From assembly GCF_027498035.1 (NCBI RefSeq), contig NZ_CP114978.1, positions 868,001 through 932,000 of the forward strand: a stretch of 64,000 bases of DNA, read 5' to 3'. Position 1 is the first letter of the stretch, and every line of letters begins with the position of its first letter. The notes below the pieces were generated by a model, which saw only the letters and a list, made by a program, of their open reading frames with translations, was not told the origin of the DNA and searched no databases. This DNA comes from Pseudoxanthomonas sp. GTDB taxonomy: Bacteria > Pseudomonadota > Gammaproteobacteria > Xanthomonadales > Xanthomonadaceae. The position numbers and the translations under genes are program-made. Positions 37,150 to 47,850 of this stretch are shown here, one piece after another.

Positions 37150-38567
37150 CACTTGGTCCCCCAGGTCTTGCGCAGGCCCAGGGCCTCCTTGGCGTAACCC
37201 AGCACGCAGACCGGCTGCAGGATCATGGTGTAGGCCAGGCTGTAGAACAGGAAGCCAACGAAATTGCGGCGCACCTTCAGGCTCTGGCTGCGGAACATCA
37301 GCGATTGCACGCGGAAGATGATCAGGTTCCAGATCATCGCCAACGGCAGGACCAGCAGGGTCATCGGCCCGGCAATCCAGTAGACGCCGAACAGCGCCAG
37401 TACCACGCCTGGAATGAAAGCGATGGTGTAGACCAGGTCCAGCGGCAGGAACAGCAGGTTCCACCAGATGAAGAGCGTGGTCATGCGCGGCTTGAACAAC
37501 AGGCCGCCGTGGCGGGCGAAGGCCTCCATCAATCCACGTGACCAGCGCTGGCGCTGGCGCGAGAACTGCCCCAGCGAGGTCGGCACCTTGGTGAACAGGC
37601 AAGCATCTTCGCAGTAGCCGATGCGTGCACCGGTCTTGAGCAGACCCCACGACAGCACGATGTCCTCGCCCACGCATTCGGGCCAGCCACCGACTTCGTT
37701 CAAGGCCTCGCGCGTGTAGAGCGAGAACGCGCCCTGCGCCACCAGCGTGCCGTGATACATGCTCTGGATGCGTTTGACCGCCGCGATGCCGTGGAAGTAA
37801 TCCCACTCCTGGCTGCGGGTCAGCAGGTTGACGCGCGAGTTGCGCACCAGCACCGCGCCAGCCACCGCGCCAGCCACCGCGACGGTGCCCTTCGGATCGG
37901 ACAGGAAGCGGCCCACCAGCTTGCGCAGCGCATCGGCGCGCAGGCAGCAGTCGCCATCGACGGTGATCACCAGGGCCTGCGTGGTGTCGGCCAGGCCACG
38001 ATTGAGCGCCTTGGACTTGCCACCGTTACGCACCTGCTCCAGCACCCGGATCTGCAGGCCCGGCCGTGCATGTTCGCGCGCAGCCGCCTGTGCGATGGGC
38101 AGGCTGTCATCGGTGGAGCCATCGTCGATGACCACCACTTCCACCTCACCGGTGTAGTCCTGCCGGGCAAAGCTGGCCAGGGTCTCGGCGATGTTGGTGC
38201 CTTCGTTGTAGCAGGCCACCAGCACGCAGATCGGCGGCTGTGTCTGTACCTGCAGGCGAGGCGGACGCCGATCGGCCAGGACCGAGCCGATCAGGAATGC
38301 GTTCATGAAACCCGGTACGTACGCGATGAACGTGATGACGACCAGAGCGCCGACAAAACCGATCGGCTTGGTCAGTTCGTGCAACCAGCCCAGCGACAGA
38401 TAGACGCTCAGCCCGGTCCAGAGCACGGAGAAAAACAGCACCAGCGCATATTTCAGGCGGACCGGAACGTAGAAACGACGGGGCGTCGGAGTGAGCTCCG
38501 CCGCAGTAAGCGCCTCTCCGGCTGCGACGGGCGCCAGCGCAAGGGTGGAACAAGCGACATCAGACAT
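37149..38567 (-). CDS. Processive family 2 glycosyltransferase (PgaC/IcaA-like)
   Basis: A 472-residue inner-membrane polysaccharide synthase. Two membrane helices (about 40-60 and 70-95) precede the GT-A domain with the full processive signature: Asp148-Asp149 in VIDDGS, DGD at 204-206, GED at 300-302 and QRQRW at 338-342. Three or four helices follow. This is the architecture of poly-N-acetylglucosamine synthase PgaC and its relatives, which polymerise and extrude beta-linked sugar. Neither a PgaB-type deacetylase nor a PgaD-type c-di-GMP partner is present. The ATG at 38567 (MSDVACSTLA) was chosen; the polymer is not known. Confidence 0.82.
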   Translation of the reverse strand: MSDVACSTLALAPVAAGEALTAAELTPTPRRFYVPVRLKYALVLFFSVLWTGLSVYLSLGWLHELTKPIGFVGALVVITFIAYVPGFMNAFLIGSVLADRRPPRLQVQTQPPICVLVACYNEGTNIAETLASFARQDYTGEVEVVVIDDGSTDDSLPIAQAAAREHARPGLQIRVLEQVRNGGKSKALNRGLADTTQALVITVDGDCCLRADALRKLVGRFLSDPKGTVAVAGAVAGAVLVRNSRVNLLTRSQEWDYFHGIAAVKRIQSMYHGTLVAQGAFSLYTREALNEVGGWPECVGEDIVLSWGLLKTGARIGYCEDACLFTKVPTSLGQFSRQRQRWSRGLMEAFARHGGLLFKPRMTTLFIWWNLLFLPLDLVYTIAFIPGVVLALFGVYWIAGPMTLLVLPLAMIWNLIIFRVQSLMFRSQSLKVRRNFVGFLFYSLAYTMILQPVCVLGYAKEALGLRKTWGTK

Positions 38568-38773
38568 TGCGGGATCGGCCAGGGGATGGATTTCATCCCC
38601 GTGTCCGCAGCATTCATGCCAACCATGAAACCCCGGAATCACGCGTCCTTAACGCCCTGACCCATCCTCGCAGCGATGAAAAATGTGACGTAACGCAAAA
38701 AATTGACGCGTAAGGTCACATGCCAACCGACCCTGTCCCCACCAGCTTCCTCCGCAACAACCGGCGATCCGGC

Positions 38774-40027
38774 CTACACCAGCGCCCGCGTCTGGCCTTG
38801 CCCCTGCACCACGAAACGTTCGACGGTGAGCGCTTCAAGCCCCATCGGGCCGTAGGAATGCAGGCGCGTGGTGGAGATACCGATCTCCGCGCCCAGGCCA
38901 AGTTCGCCACCATCGGAGAAACGCGAGGACGCGTTGACCATCACCACTGCGGCCCGCAGTGCGGCGACGAAGGCTGCGGCGTTGGCCTCATCGCGCGTGG
39001 CGATGACTTCGGTGTGGTCTGAGCCGTAGTGGCGGATATGGGCGATGGCTTCGGCCAGGTCGGGCACCACGCGCACGGCCAGGATCAGGTCCAGGAACTC
39101 GGCCGCGTAGTCCTCATCGGACGCAGGACCGGCTTCGGCCACCAACACGCGCGTGGCTTCATCGCCACGCAGCTCCACCTTGCGCGCCAGCAGCGCCTTG
39201 GCCGCCAGCGGCAGGAAGTCGCTGGCGATGTCCTGGTGGACCAGCAGTGTCTCCAGCGAGTTGCAGGCGCTGGGCCGCGACACCTTGCCGTCCACCAGCA
39301 GGCGCACGGCCAGTTCAAGGTCCGCGCTGGCATCGACGAACAGATGGCACACGCCCTTGTAGTGCTTGATGACCGGCACGCGCGCATGCTCGGCGACGAA
39401 GCGGATCAGGCCTTCGCCACCGCGCGGGATGGCCAGGTCGACGATGTCGTTGAGCTGCAGCAGTTCCAGCATCGTCTCGCGACGCAGGTCGGTGACCAGG
39501 GTCAACGCGGCTTCGTCGATGCCGGCGGTGCGCAGCGCGCCCTTGAGCGCTTCGGCAATCGCGGTATTGGAATGGATGGCTTCCGAACCACCGCGCAGGA
39601 TCACGCCGTTGCCTGCCTTGATGCACAGCGCCGCGGCATCGGCGGTCACGTTGGGGCGGGCTTCGTAGATCATCGCGATCACGCCCAGGGGCACGCGCAC
39701 CTTGCTGACCTGGATGCCGTTGGGGCGCACATCCTGGCGGGTGACCTGGCCAACCGGATCGGGCAGCACGGCCACTTCACGCAAGGCCGCAGCGATACCG
39801 GCGATGCGTTCGGGGTTTAAGGTCAGGCGGTCGAGCATGGCGCTGCCGATGCCCTTGTCGCGCGCAGCCTGCAGGTCGAGTGCATTGGCGGCCAGGATCA
39901 CGTCCTGTCCGGTCTCCAGCGCCGATGCCATCGCGTTCAACAGCACGGTCTTGGCGTCGGACGAAAGCTGGGCCAGCGCCTGTGAAGCTTCGCGGCAGGC
40001 CAGCGCCTGGGTCTTGATGTCAGTCAT
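38774..40027 (-). CDS. proA: Gamma-glutamyl phosphate reductase
   Basis: Reduces gamma-glutamyl phosphate to glutamate-5-semialdehyde with NADPH, the second step of proline synthesis. The 417-residue product equals the E. coli length, has [27 protein letters not shown] in the cofactor-binding part, and the catalytic Cys255 in [13 protein letters not shown]. The ATG at 40027 (MTDIKTQ) is preferred to a GTG at 40036. It lies 75 bases downstream of a Ser/Thr kinase gene that separates it from proB; the three are probably one transcript. Confidence 0.95.
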   Translation of the reverse strand: MTDIKTQALACREASQALAQLSSDAKTVLLNAMASALETGQDVILAANALDLQAARDKGIGSAMLDRLTLNPERIAGIAAALREVAVLPDPVGQVTRQDVRPNGIQVSKVRVPLGVIAMIYEARPNVTADAAALCIKAGNGVILRGGSEAIHSNTAIAEALKGALRTAGIDEAALTLVTDLRRETMLELLQLNDIVDLAIPRGGEGLIRFVAEHARVPVIKHYKGVCHLFVDASADLELAVRLLVDGKVSRPSACNSLETLLVHQDIASDFLPLAAKALLARKVELRGDEATRVLVAEAGPASDEDYAAEFLDLILAVRVVPDLAEAIAHIRHYGSDHTEVIATRDEANAAAFVAALRAAVVMVNASSRFSDGGELGLGAEIGISTTRLHSYGPMGLEALTVERFVVQGQGQTRALV

Positions 40028-40102
40028 CTCGCTCACTCGTTGACGGTGCCGTCCTGCAATGGGGCGGCATCATGATAGGACCAATGCGGTTGCAGCCAGC
40101 CA

Positions 40103-42853
40103 CTAGCGGGCAGCCGACTGCGACAGGACTGCCCTGGACCCAGCCAAGGCCAGCAGGGCGCGGCTGCGACGATTGTCAGCGCCCCAGCGTTGTTCGGCGA
40201 TGGCCGCGGCCGGCGCTGCCAGCCGCGCAGCGGTGGCAGCATCGCCGCGCTTCGCCGCCAGCGCGGCCTCCAGCCAGACCGCATCGATGGCGCCGGTCGC
40301 ATAGACCGGTGCGTGGACTTGCCGGTTGAGCGCGTCGAGTCGCGTCAGCGCCGCGCGCGCGGCAGCGTCCTGCCCATCGACCAGCTGCGCCTGTCCCATT
40401 CCGGACAGCACGCTGGCGCGCAGGTCGGTGAGTTCGGTCGGTGGTCGCCGTGCCAGTTCACCATCGATCTCGCTATAGCGCTTCGCGGCCTGCCGGGCCT
40501 GGCCACGACGCGCCGCCAGGTCGGCCTGCAGATTCAGTGCCTGCAGACGGTTGCCGACCGCCCACGAGGCGCCAGCACGCGCCCGCTCATCCAGCTGGGG
40601 CATTGCGGCATCGACCAGGCCCGCAGCGTCATCCAGGCGATCCTGGTCCAGCAAGGACTCGACCAGCGACAGCTGCGTACTCAGATGGAAATCCGGCGCG
40701 ATGGCCGCGAACGTCGAGGAAATCGACAGCGCCCGGCGCAAGGCCTGCTCGGCGTCGGCTGGATGGCCGATCTGGATCAGGGCATCGCCAAAGAAGGCCA
40801 GCAGGCCGGCCAGGCCAGGCCCGCTTTTGCCATAGGCGCGATCGTAGGTGGCAATGGTGGCGCGGTAGCGTTCCACTGCACCGTTCGGGTCGGTGCGGAT
40901 CGACACCAGCGCACGCACGAAGCGGTAGTACAGCAGGCCGGCATCGTTGTCGGCACCATATAGTTGGGTCGCAAGGGCCAGCGCCTCGTCGGCCCGGGCG
41001 ATCGCACCGGCATCGTCGCCGCCCGAGGCCTGCGCCATGCTCAGTGCCGCCAGCGCCTGGACTTCCAGTTCGCGATCCGGCGTGGGAGCCGCGCGCAACG
41101 TGGCCAGGATCTGCGACAGTTCGCTGCGAATCCGGTCCAGGGGCATCTGCCTGACCGCGATTTCCGAATACAGCCGGTTGATCCGCACCCGCAGGATTTC
41201 ATCCTCCGAAGCACCCGGCGCCTGCTGCAACAAGGCGATGGCCTCGGCATCGATGGACGCGGCCGATTCCAGGCCGACCACCATCGAATGCGCCCGCCCC
41301 AGCGCCGCCAGCATCCGGCCGCGCTCCAGTACATCGGCCGTATCGCTGGCCTGCAGGGCCCGCGCCCGTTCGAGCACCGGCAGCGCCTTGTCGCCACGGT
41401 CCAGCGCGTTGTAGGCGCGGCCAATCGCCAACATCAGCGAGGCGCGCACAGGCGCGGACATGCCGCGATCCGCATCAAGATCGGCGACACCCTTGTCCAG
41501 CACCTCGGCCACGGTGATGCGTTCACCGCGCTTGCGCACCGGGTCTGCGTTCTCGAACAACCCGCTCATGAAACCCGCCAGGGCCTGTGCGGTGTCACGC
41601 TCCCGCTCGACGCGGTGCAGCTGGCGCTCGCGTTCGATCCAGAACGCGGACAACAGGCCAATGACCAGCACGGCCACCGCCACCTGCGCGCCATGCCGTT
41701 TCAGGTACAGCCGCGCGCGGTACCAGAGTGCGCCACGTCGCGCCTCGACCGGGCGGGATTCGAGGAAGCGCTGCAGGTCCCGCTCCATCTCCGCGGCAGT
41801 CGCGTAGCGGTCGGCCTTCTGCGTGCGCATCGCTTTCATCACGATCGCATCGACGTCCGCGGGAATGCGGTAGTCGGCGCTTCTGCCCGGTGCCTGGCCA
41901 GCGGTCCGTCGGCGGCTGGGCGGCAGCAGGCGCCCGGTGACGATGGCGTTGGACATGGCCAGCAGCGAATCAGCCGCACCGAACGGATGTTCGCCGCAGG
42001 CCAGTTCGTACAGGACTGCCCCCAACGACCAGATGTCGCTGGCAGTGGTCAGTGATTCGCCACGCACCTGCTCCGGGCTGGCATAGGCCAGCGTCAGCAT
42101 CCGCTGGTCGGCGGCAGTCTGCATCGCCGGCTCGGCCCCGTCCTCTTGCAGCAGCCGGGCGATGCCGAAATCCAGCAGTTTCGGCTCGCCCCGCGCGTCC
42201 ACCAGGATGTTGGCCGGCTTGATGTCACGGTGCACCACCAGGTGCTGGTGCGCGTACTGCACCGCCGCGCAGACCCGCGTGAACAGATCCATCCGTCGTT
42301 CCAGCGGGAGCTCCCTTTCGCGGCACCAGACATCGATGCGCTGGCCCTGTACGTACTCCATCGCCAGATAGGGCTGGCCATCGGCCATGGTCCCGGCATC
42401 GATCAGGCGGGCGATGTTGGGATGGTCCAGGGCAGCCAGGATGCGTCGCTCCTCGGCGAAGCGACGCATCGCCAGCGGGTCCTGTCCCGCGCGCGCGTTC
42501 AGCAGCTTGAGCGCGACATGCTGGGTCGCACCGTCCATGCGTCGCTCGGCCAGCCACACCGTGCCCATGCCGCCCTCGCCGAGCCGACGCAGAATGCGAT
42601 AGTCGCTGCCCCCGGCAGCGATGCGCTGGCCGCTGCGGTCGACGCTGGCATCAGCGTCATGAAGCACCAGCGGAGGCAGGCCGGCCGCGGTCTCTGCCTC
42701 GATCGCGGCCAGCAGCCATTCGGCCTCCTCGCGCAGTTCCGCATCGCCCGCGCACTCGGCCGCGAAATGGTTGGCCCGGTCCTGCGCCGGCAACTGGCTG
42801 ACGGCGATCGCAATCGCCTTCGCACGTTCGTAGAGGGCCCGCTTGTCGCTCAT
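40103..42853 (-). CDS. Transmembrane Ser/Thr protein kinase with TPR-like C-terminus
   Basis: A 916-residue Hanks-type kinase. The catalytic domain (about 85-365) keeps every key motif: glycine loop GEGGMG at 92-97, Lys116 in HVALK, HRDIKPAN at 208-215 with Asp210, and DFG at 228-230. A single membrane helix (about 391-404, VAVAVLVIGLLSAFWIE) is followed by some 500 residues of helical, TPR-like sensor domain. The N-terminal 75 residues (RAKAIAIAVSQLPAQDRANHFAAECAGDAELREEAEWLL) are the segment commonly seen in Gram-negative kinases of this type. It sits between proB and proA on the same strand with 58- and 75-base gaps. Substrates unknown. Confidence 0.92.
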   Translation of the reverse strand: MSDKRALYERAKAIAIAVSQLPAQDRANHFAAECAGDAELREEAEWLLAAIEAETAAGLPPLVLHDADASVDRSGQRIAAGGSDYRILRRLGEGGMGTVWLAERRMDGATQHVALKLLNARAGQDPLAMRRFAEERRILAALDHPNIARLIDAGTMADGQPYLAMEYVQGQRIDVWCRERELPLERRMDLFTRVCAAVQYAHQHLVVHRDIKPANILVDARGEPKLLDFGIARLLQEDGAEPAMQTAADQRMLTLAYASPEQVRGESLTTASDIWSLGAVLYELACGEHPFGAADSLLAMSNAIVTGRLLPPSRRRTAGQAPGRSADYRIPADVDAIVMKAMRTQKADRYATAAEMERDLQRFLESRPVEARRGALWYRARLYLKRHGAQVAVAVLVIGLLSAFWIERERQLHRVERERDTAQALAGFMSGLFENADPVRKRGERITVAEVLDKGVADLDADRGMSAPVRASLMLAIGRAYNALDRGDKALPVLERARALQASDTADVLERGRMLAALGRAHSMVVGLESAASIDAEAIALLQQAPGASEDEILRVRINRLYSEIAVRQMPLDRIRSELSQILATLRAAPTPDRELEVQALAALSMAQASGGDDAGAIARADEALALATQLYGADNDAGLLYYRFVRALVSIRTDPNGAVERYRATIATYDRAYGKSGPGLAGLLAFFGDALIQIGHPADAEQALRRALSISSTFAAIAPDFHLSTQLSLVESLLDQDRLDDAAGLVDAAMPQLDERARAGASWAVGNRLQALNLQADLAARRGQARQAAKRYSEIDGELARRPPTELTDLRASVLSGMGQAQLVDGQDAAARAALTRLDALNRQVHAPVYATGAIDAVWLEAALAAKRGDAATAARLAAPAAAIAEQRWGADNRRSRALLALAGSRAVLSQSAAR

Positions 42854-42911
42854 GCCATCGTGCTGCCAGTGAAGGATTGGAATAGGGTCGGCCAGGCCAG
42901 TGCCTGGCCAC

Positions 42912-44075
42912 TCAGGACTGGAGCAGCACCAGATCGTCGCGGTGGATCACGTTCTCGCCATAGCTATACCCCAGCACGGCTTCGATGTCGCGCGAATGGC
43001 GACGCGCGATGCGGCGGATGTCCGCGGCCGAGTACTGGGCAATGCCACGTGCCAGTGCATGATCACCCTGCGCATCACGCAGGCAGACCAGCACCATGTC
43101 ACCGCGACGGAAGTCGCCCTCGGCCGCAGTCACGCCGCCGGGCAGCAGCGAGGCGCCCTTGCCGGTCATGGCGTTGGCCGCGCCAGCATCGACCAGGATC
43201 CTGCCCGGTTCGACCGGCGCATGCCGCAGCCAGCCCTTGCGCGCGGCGATGCGGGTCTGCGCGGCGTGGATCCGCGTGCCACTGAGCAGGTCCTGCGCCA
43301 GGCCGCGCACCACCTCTGCATTGCGGCCGTTGAACAGATAGGTCTCCACGCCGGCCGCGCCGGCCTTGGCGGCAGCCTCCAGCTTGGTCCGCATGCCACC
43401 GGTGCCGACACTGCTACCGCTGCCACCGGCCATGGCGAACACCTCCGGCGTCAGCGCCTGTACCTGGTCGAGCGGTCTGGCCAGCGGATTGCTGCGCGGA
43501 TCGGCGGTGTACAGGCCATCGATATCGGTCGCGATGAACAAGGCATCGGCGTCCACCAGCGCGGCGACGATGGCGGCCAGGTTGTCGTTGTCGCCCAGCT
43601 TGAGTTCGTCCACCGAGACGGTGTCGTTCTCGTTGATCACCGGCAGCGTGCCCAGGCGCAGCAATTCCAGCAGCGTAGCCCGCGCGTTGAGATAGCGACG
43701 GCGGTTGCGCAGGTCGTCATGGGTCAACAGCACCTGCGCGACCGGGCGCTCGAAGAACCGCTGCCACAGCGCGATCAACTGCGCCTGCCCCAGCGCCGCC
43801 AGCGCCTGGCGCGCAGCAATCGGCGCCCCCGCTTCGGCTGCCCTGGGCACGATCCCGCGCCCAGCCGCGACCGCACCGGAAGACACGATCACTACCTCGC
43901 GCCCGGCCTGCACGTTGGCCGAGACGAACTGCGCCAGCCCCAGCGCGAACTTCGGCGACAGGCCCACGCCATCGGCAGCCAGCAGGCTGCTGCCGACCTT
44001 CAGCACCGCGCGGCGCCAAGTGGGAATCGACTGCGTGGTGAAAGGCGTGGCAACCAGGGAAGCGGTGTCGTTCAT
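42912..44075 (-). CDS. proB: Glutamate 5-kinase
   Basis: Phosphorylates glutamate to gamma-glutamyl phosphate, the first and proline-inhibited step of proline synthesis. The 387-residue protein has the amino acid kinase domain (AVLKVGSSLLAADGVGL, REVVIVSSGAVAAG, LPVINENDTVSVDELKLGDNDNLAA, IDGLYTADPR, GTGGMRTKLEAA) and a C-terminal PUA domain (about 290-375, GRILVDAGAANAMTGKGASLLPGGV). The N-terminal extension MNDTASLVATPFTTQ is slightly longer than in E. coli. A YCII gene lies 40 bases upstream; the kinase gene and proA lie downstream. Confidence 0.95.
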   Translation of the reverse strand: MNDTASLVATPFTTQSIPTWRRAVLKVGSSLLAADGVGLSPKFALGLAQFVSANVQAGREVVIVSSGAVAAGRGIVPRAAEAGAPIAARQALAALGQAQLIALWQRFFERPVAQVLLTHDDLRNRRRYLNARATLLELLRLGTLPVINENDTVSVDELKLGDNDNLAAIVAALVDADALFIATDIDGLYTADPRSNPLARPLDQVQALTPEVFAMAGGSGSSVGTGGMRTKLEAAAKAGAAGVETYLFNGRNAEVVRGLAQDLLSGTRIHAAQTRIAARKGWLRHAPVEPGRILVDAGAANAMTGKGASLLPGGVTAAEGDFRRGDMVLVCLRDAQGDHALARGIAQYSAADIRRIARRHSRDIEAVLGYSYGENVIHRDDLVLLQS

Positions 44076-44115
44076 ACGCTCGATCAGTGGGAGGTGAGTG
44101 CAACAAACACCGGGA

Positions 44116-44376
44116 TCAGCCCGGCGTGTTCCATTCGTAGACGGTCAGTTCGGACGCATCGCGCAACACCAGCGGATCAGTCGCGACCAGCGCCCTGGCC
44201 TGTTCCAGGCTGTCGATGTTCTTCAGGATGTAGGCGCCACCGCTGCCATCGCTGAAATTGCCGGTGCGCTCCAACTGCCCTTCGACCTTCAGGTTGATCA
44301 GCCAGTCCTTGTGCGGACCGACCACGTCAGGCGGAAAGTTTTCCTTGCGCCTGGCCATCACCAGATACAGCTTCAT
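44116..44376 (-). CDS. YCII-family protein
   Basis: An 86-residue ferredoxin-like-fold protein of the YCII/YciI family: MKLYLVMARRKENF at the N-terminus, a His22-x-Asp24 motif (PHKDW) typical of the putative active site, and GGAYILKNIDSLEQARALVATDPLV. Family members include dehydrochlorinase- and muconolactone isomerase-like enzymes, but most have no known substrate. It lies 40 bases upstream of proB and is likely its operon partner. Its connection to proline metabolism is unproven. Confidence 0.82.
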   Translation of the reverse strand: MKLYLVMARRKENFPPDVVGPHKDWLINLKVEGQLERTGNFSDGSGGAYILKNIDSLEQARALVATDPLVLRDASELTVYEWNTPG

Positions 44377-44430
44377 ATGTGGTCCTTGTGGTTCGTGCGA
44401 CTCGCACGATGACCTTCATCGCAGAAGTCG

Positions 44431-44458
44431 CTGGATCCCCGCCTGCGCGGGGATGACG
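44431..44458. repeat. REP-like palindrome
   Basis: ATCCCCGC and GCGGGGAT flank CTGC, followed by GATGACG. The same core with the GATGACG/CGTCAT tail recurs twice between cysS and sufE (55423-55526), so it belongs to a dispersed family in this genome. Confidence 0.7.
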
Positions 44459-44511
44459 ATCTGAAACGAAGCAGCGAAGTCCTGTCACTCAAACTCCTTT
44501 CGCCACGCTCG

Positions 44512-44570
<59 letters not shown>

Positions 44571-44740
44571 CAGATGTTGACCTTGATCTTCAGCGCCTTA
44601 AAGCGGGCCGAGCACCGGAGCGGTGGCGGGCCGTAGAGGCGCCCTTGTCTGAGCGTAGCGAGTTTGGGCGCCGTGCCCGGCATCGCGAGGAGCGGAGGGA
44701 ACCGGCCGAAGGCCGGCTCGTGTCGGCGCCTGCGGTTTTG

Positions 44741-44766
44741 GCTACTTTTGCCAAGACAAAAGTAGC
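44741..44766. repeat. Perfect 10-bp inverted repeat
   Basis: GCTACTTTTG and CAAAAGTAGC around a CCAAGA loop, 59 bases after the argH stop (minus strand). Similar TACTTTTG...CAAAAGTA palindromes are familiar from xanthomonad intergenic regions. With A/T-rich inner ends it may act as a terminator or a mobile-repeat remnant. Confidence 0.65.
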
Positions 44767-44824
44767 TCGCGACGCCAGGCGTGAAAGCCTTGCTCTTGGC
44801 TGCTCAACCCGACGCCAGATGCGC

Positions 44825-46123
44825 TCAAGGTTCCAACACCTCCCACCGCGCCACCAACACCTCCAACTTCAAATCCGCCGCCGCCCCCGGCGACACCCGC
44901 GCCGCCAGGCTGCCTTCCGGCGTACGCCCCTGCCCTGCCGTATCGGACGCTGCCGCAGCCGCCTTGTAGGCATCGCGGAATGGCACGCCCGCCACCGCCG
45001 CCTCGACCGCCACGTCGGTCGCATACATGCCCGAATCAATCCCGGCGCGCAGCTTGTCTTCGCGCCATTCCAGGTTGGCCAGCAGCGCCGGCAGCAGTTC
45101 CAGCGCGGCCAGGCCACGGCCGAAGCCATGCACGATCGCGCCCTTGGATGACTGCAGGTCGCGGTGATAGCCCGACGGCAGCGACAGCAACTGTTCGATC
45201 TCTGTGCGCGCGGCGGCCACGCTGGCGTGGGTCGCGCGCATCAGTTCGATCACGTCCGGATTGCGCTTGTTGGGCATGATCGAACTGCCGGTGGTGTACT
45301 GCGCCGGCAGTGCGACAAAGCTGTATTCGGCACTGGTGAACAGCGACAGGTCCCAGGCAATCCGACGCAGGTCGAGCGTGGCCGCACCCAGGGCTTCCAG
45401 CGCGGCCAGCTCGAACTTTCCGCGCGAGAGCTGCGCGTAGATCGGCGAAACCTGCATGCGCGCGAAGCCGAGTTCGGCGGTCGTGTGCGCACGGTCCAGC
45501 GGCAGGTTGACGCCGTAGCCGGCCGCGGTGCCCAGCGGATTGCTGTCCACCAGCTTGAAGGTGTCGGCCGCACGCGTGGCGTTGTCGATGAAGGCCTCGG
45601 CCCAACCGGCCCACCACATGCCCGCCGAGGACACCACGGCGCGCTGGATGTGGGTATAGCCAGGCAACGGCAGGGCTTCCTCGGCAGCGGCACGATCCAG
45701 CGCGACCTTGGCCACCTCGCGGCTCAACTGCGCCACGCGCTGCAGCTTGTCCTTCAACCACAGGCGCGTGGCGACCAGGATCTGGTCATTGCGGCTGCGG
45801 CCGGTGTGGATCTTGCGACCAGCATCGCCCAGGCGTTCGGTCAGGCGCGCTTCGATGGCCGAATGGCAGTCCTCGAAGCGGTCATCCAGCACGAATGCGC
45901 CGCTACGGAAATCAGCAGCCAGCAGGTCCAGCTGCTCGCTCAGCCCAGCCAGCTCTTCCAGCGACAGGATGCCGATGTGCTGCAGGCCCTGTGCATGCGC
46001 CTTGCTGGCCGCGATGTCGTACAGGAAGAATTCGCGGTCCAGGATGACGTCGTCACCGGCCAGGAACGTCTGGATCTTGGCATCGACCGCAACGCCGGGT
46101 TTCTGCCACAACAGGTCTGCCAT
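44825..46123 (-). CDS. argH: Argininosuccinate lyase
   Basis: Splits argininosuccinate into arginine and fumarate, the last step of arginine synthesis. The 432-residue protein has the superfamily signature [12 protein letters not shown] with the catalytic Ser, HTGRSRNDQ, and [10 protein letters not shown]. The ATG at 46123 ([10 protein letters not shown]) follows AGGAGA; the frame is open 29 codons further through a repeat element, which was rejected. It is separated from argC by 160 bases containing a large REP-type hairpin, so its expression may be lower than that of the upstream genes. Confidence 0.95.
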   Translation of the reverse strand: MADLLWQKPGVAVDAKIQTFLAGDDVILDREFFLYDIAASKAHAQGLQHIGILSLEELAGLSEQLDLLAADFRSGAFVLDDRFEDCHSAIEARLTERLGDAGRKIHTGRSRNDQILVATRLWLKDKLQRVAQLSREVAKVALDRAAAEEALPLPGYTHIQRAVVSSAGMWWAGWAEAFIDNATRAADTFKLVDSNPLGTAAGYGVNLPLDRAHTTAELGFARMQVSPIYAQLSRGKFELAALEALGAATLDLRRIAWDLSLFTSAEYSFVALPAQYTTGSSIMPNKRNPDVIELMRATHASVAAARTEIEQLLSLPSGYHRDLQSSKGAIVHGFGRGLAALELLPALLANLEWREDKLRAGIDSGMYATDVAVEAAVAGVPFRDAYKAAAAASDTAGQGRTPEGSLAARVSPGAAADLKLEVLVARWEVLEP

Positions 46124-46190
46124 CGGTGTTTCTCCTGCGAAAGCGGCGGTACGAACCGCGCTTGGATTGGATGGTGGTACTTCGCCCTTG

Positions 46191-46273
46191 TAGAGCGGAG
46201 CTTGTTGCAATCCCCTTTTGGGGATTCCGCTGCTTTCCGGGCAAAGGCCCAGCGGAGCAAGCTCCGCTCTACA
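46191..46273. repeat. Paired GTAG-type REP element (BIME) between argC and argH
   Basis: GTAGAGCGGAGCTTG at 46191-46205 and its exact reverse complement at 46259-46273 bracket an 80-base structure. Inside are AATCCCC-TTTT-GGGGATT (46210-46227) and AGCGGAGC-AA-GCTCCGCT (about 46252-46269). Both ends carry the GTAG/CTAC tetranucleotide typical of REP sequences mobilised by RAYT transposases. It can fold as one long nested hairpin in the argC-argH transcript. Confidence 0.85.
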
Positions 46274-46283
46274 AAATCAGGGG

Positions 46284-47236
<953 letters not shown>

Positions 47237-47240
<4 letters not shown>

Positions 47241-47848
47241 GCGTGTTTGTCCAGGCGGTGCTGCAAGTGGGCCCTGACAGCCGGCCATTCGTGATCGAGG
47301 ATCGAAAAGATGACGGTGTCGCGGATCGAACCGTCGGCGTGACGCTTGTGGGCCCGCAGCACGCCATCCTGGCGCGCACCGAGCCGCGCGATGGCCGTGC
47401 GCGAAGCGTGGTTGAACCAGCTGGTCTCGAACACCACCGACGCCGCGCCCAACGTATCGAAGGCATGGCCCAGCAGCAGCCGCTTGGCCTCGCTATTCAG
47501 GCCCGTGCGCTGCACGCGTGGCGCATACCAGGTGTAGCCGATGCTCAGCCGCGGCACGGTCGCATCCAGGTCGTAGAAGCGCGTGCTGCCAGCGACCTCG
47601 CCCTGCGCATCCAGCACCACGAACGCCAGGCATTCACCACGCGCCTGCGAGGCCAGCGTGGTGGCGATGTAGCCGTCGATCGCCTCGGCCTTGGGGACGC
47701 CGGTGTACCACAGCGCCGGCAGCACGCCGTCGGCGACGATCGCGCGCAGGCCATCGGCGTGTTCGGCGCCCATCGGCACCAGCGTGACATGCTGACTGCG
47801 CAGGGTCGGCACGCTGCGCCAGGTGTCAGGGAGTTGCGCAATGCCCAT
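47237..47848 (-). CDS. GNAT acetyltransferase (RimJ/RimL type) in the arg operon
   Basis: A 203-residue acetyltransferase with the RimJ/RimL-like pattern: [74 protein letters not shown] and [25 protein letters not shown]. It starts 2 bases after the argB/A stop and overlaps argC by four bases, so it is firmly inside the operon. Acetylglutamate synthesis is already provided by the fused argB/A protein, so its substrate is an open question. Xanthomonad arginine clusters are known to contain such extra acetyltransferases. Confidence 0.85.
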
Positions 47849-47850
47849 GC

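Noticed and set aside
38687..38720. Crp/Clp site upstream of the glycosyltransferase gene
   Set aside because: TGTGAC and GTCACA are present but about 25 bases apart, far more than the 6 needed for a Clp operator.
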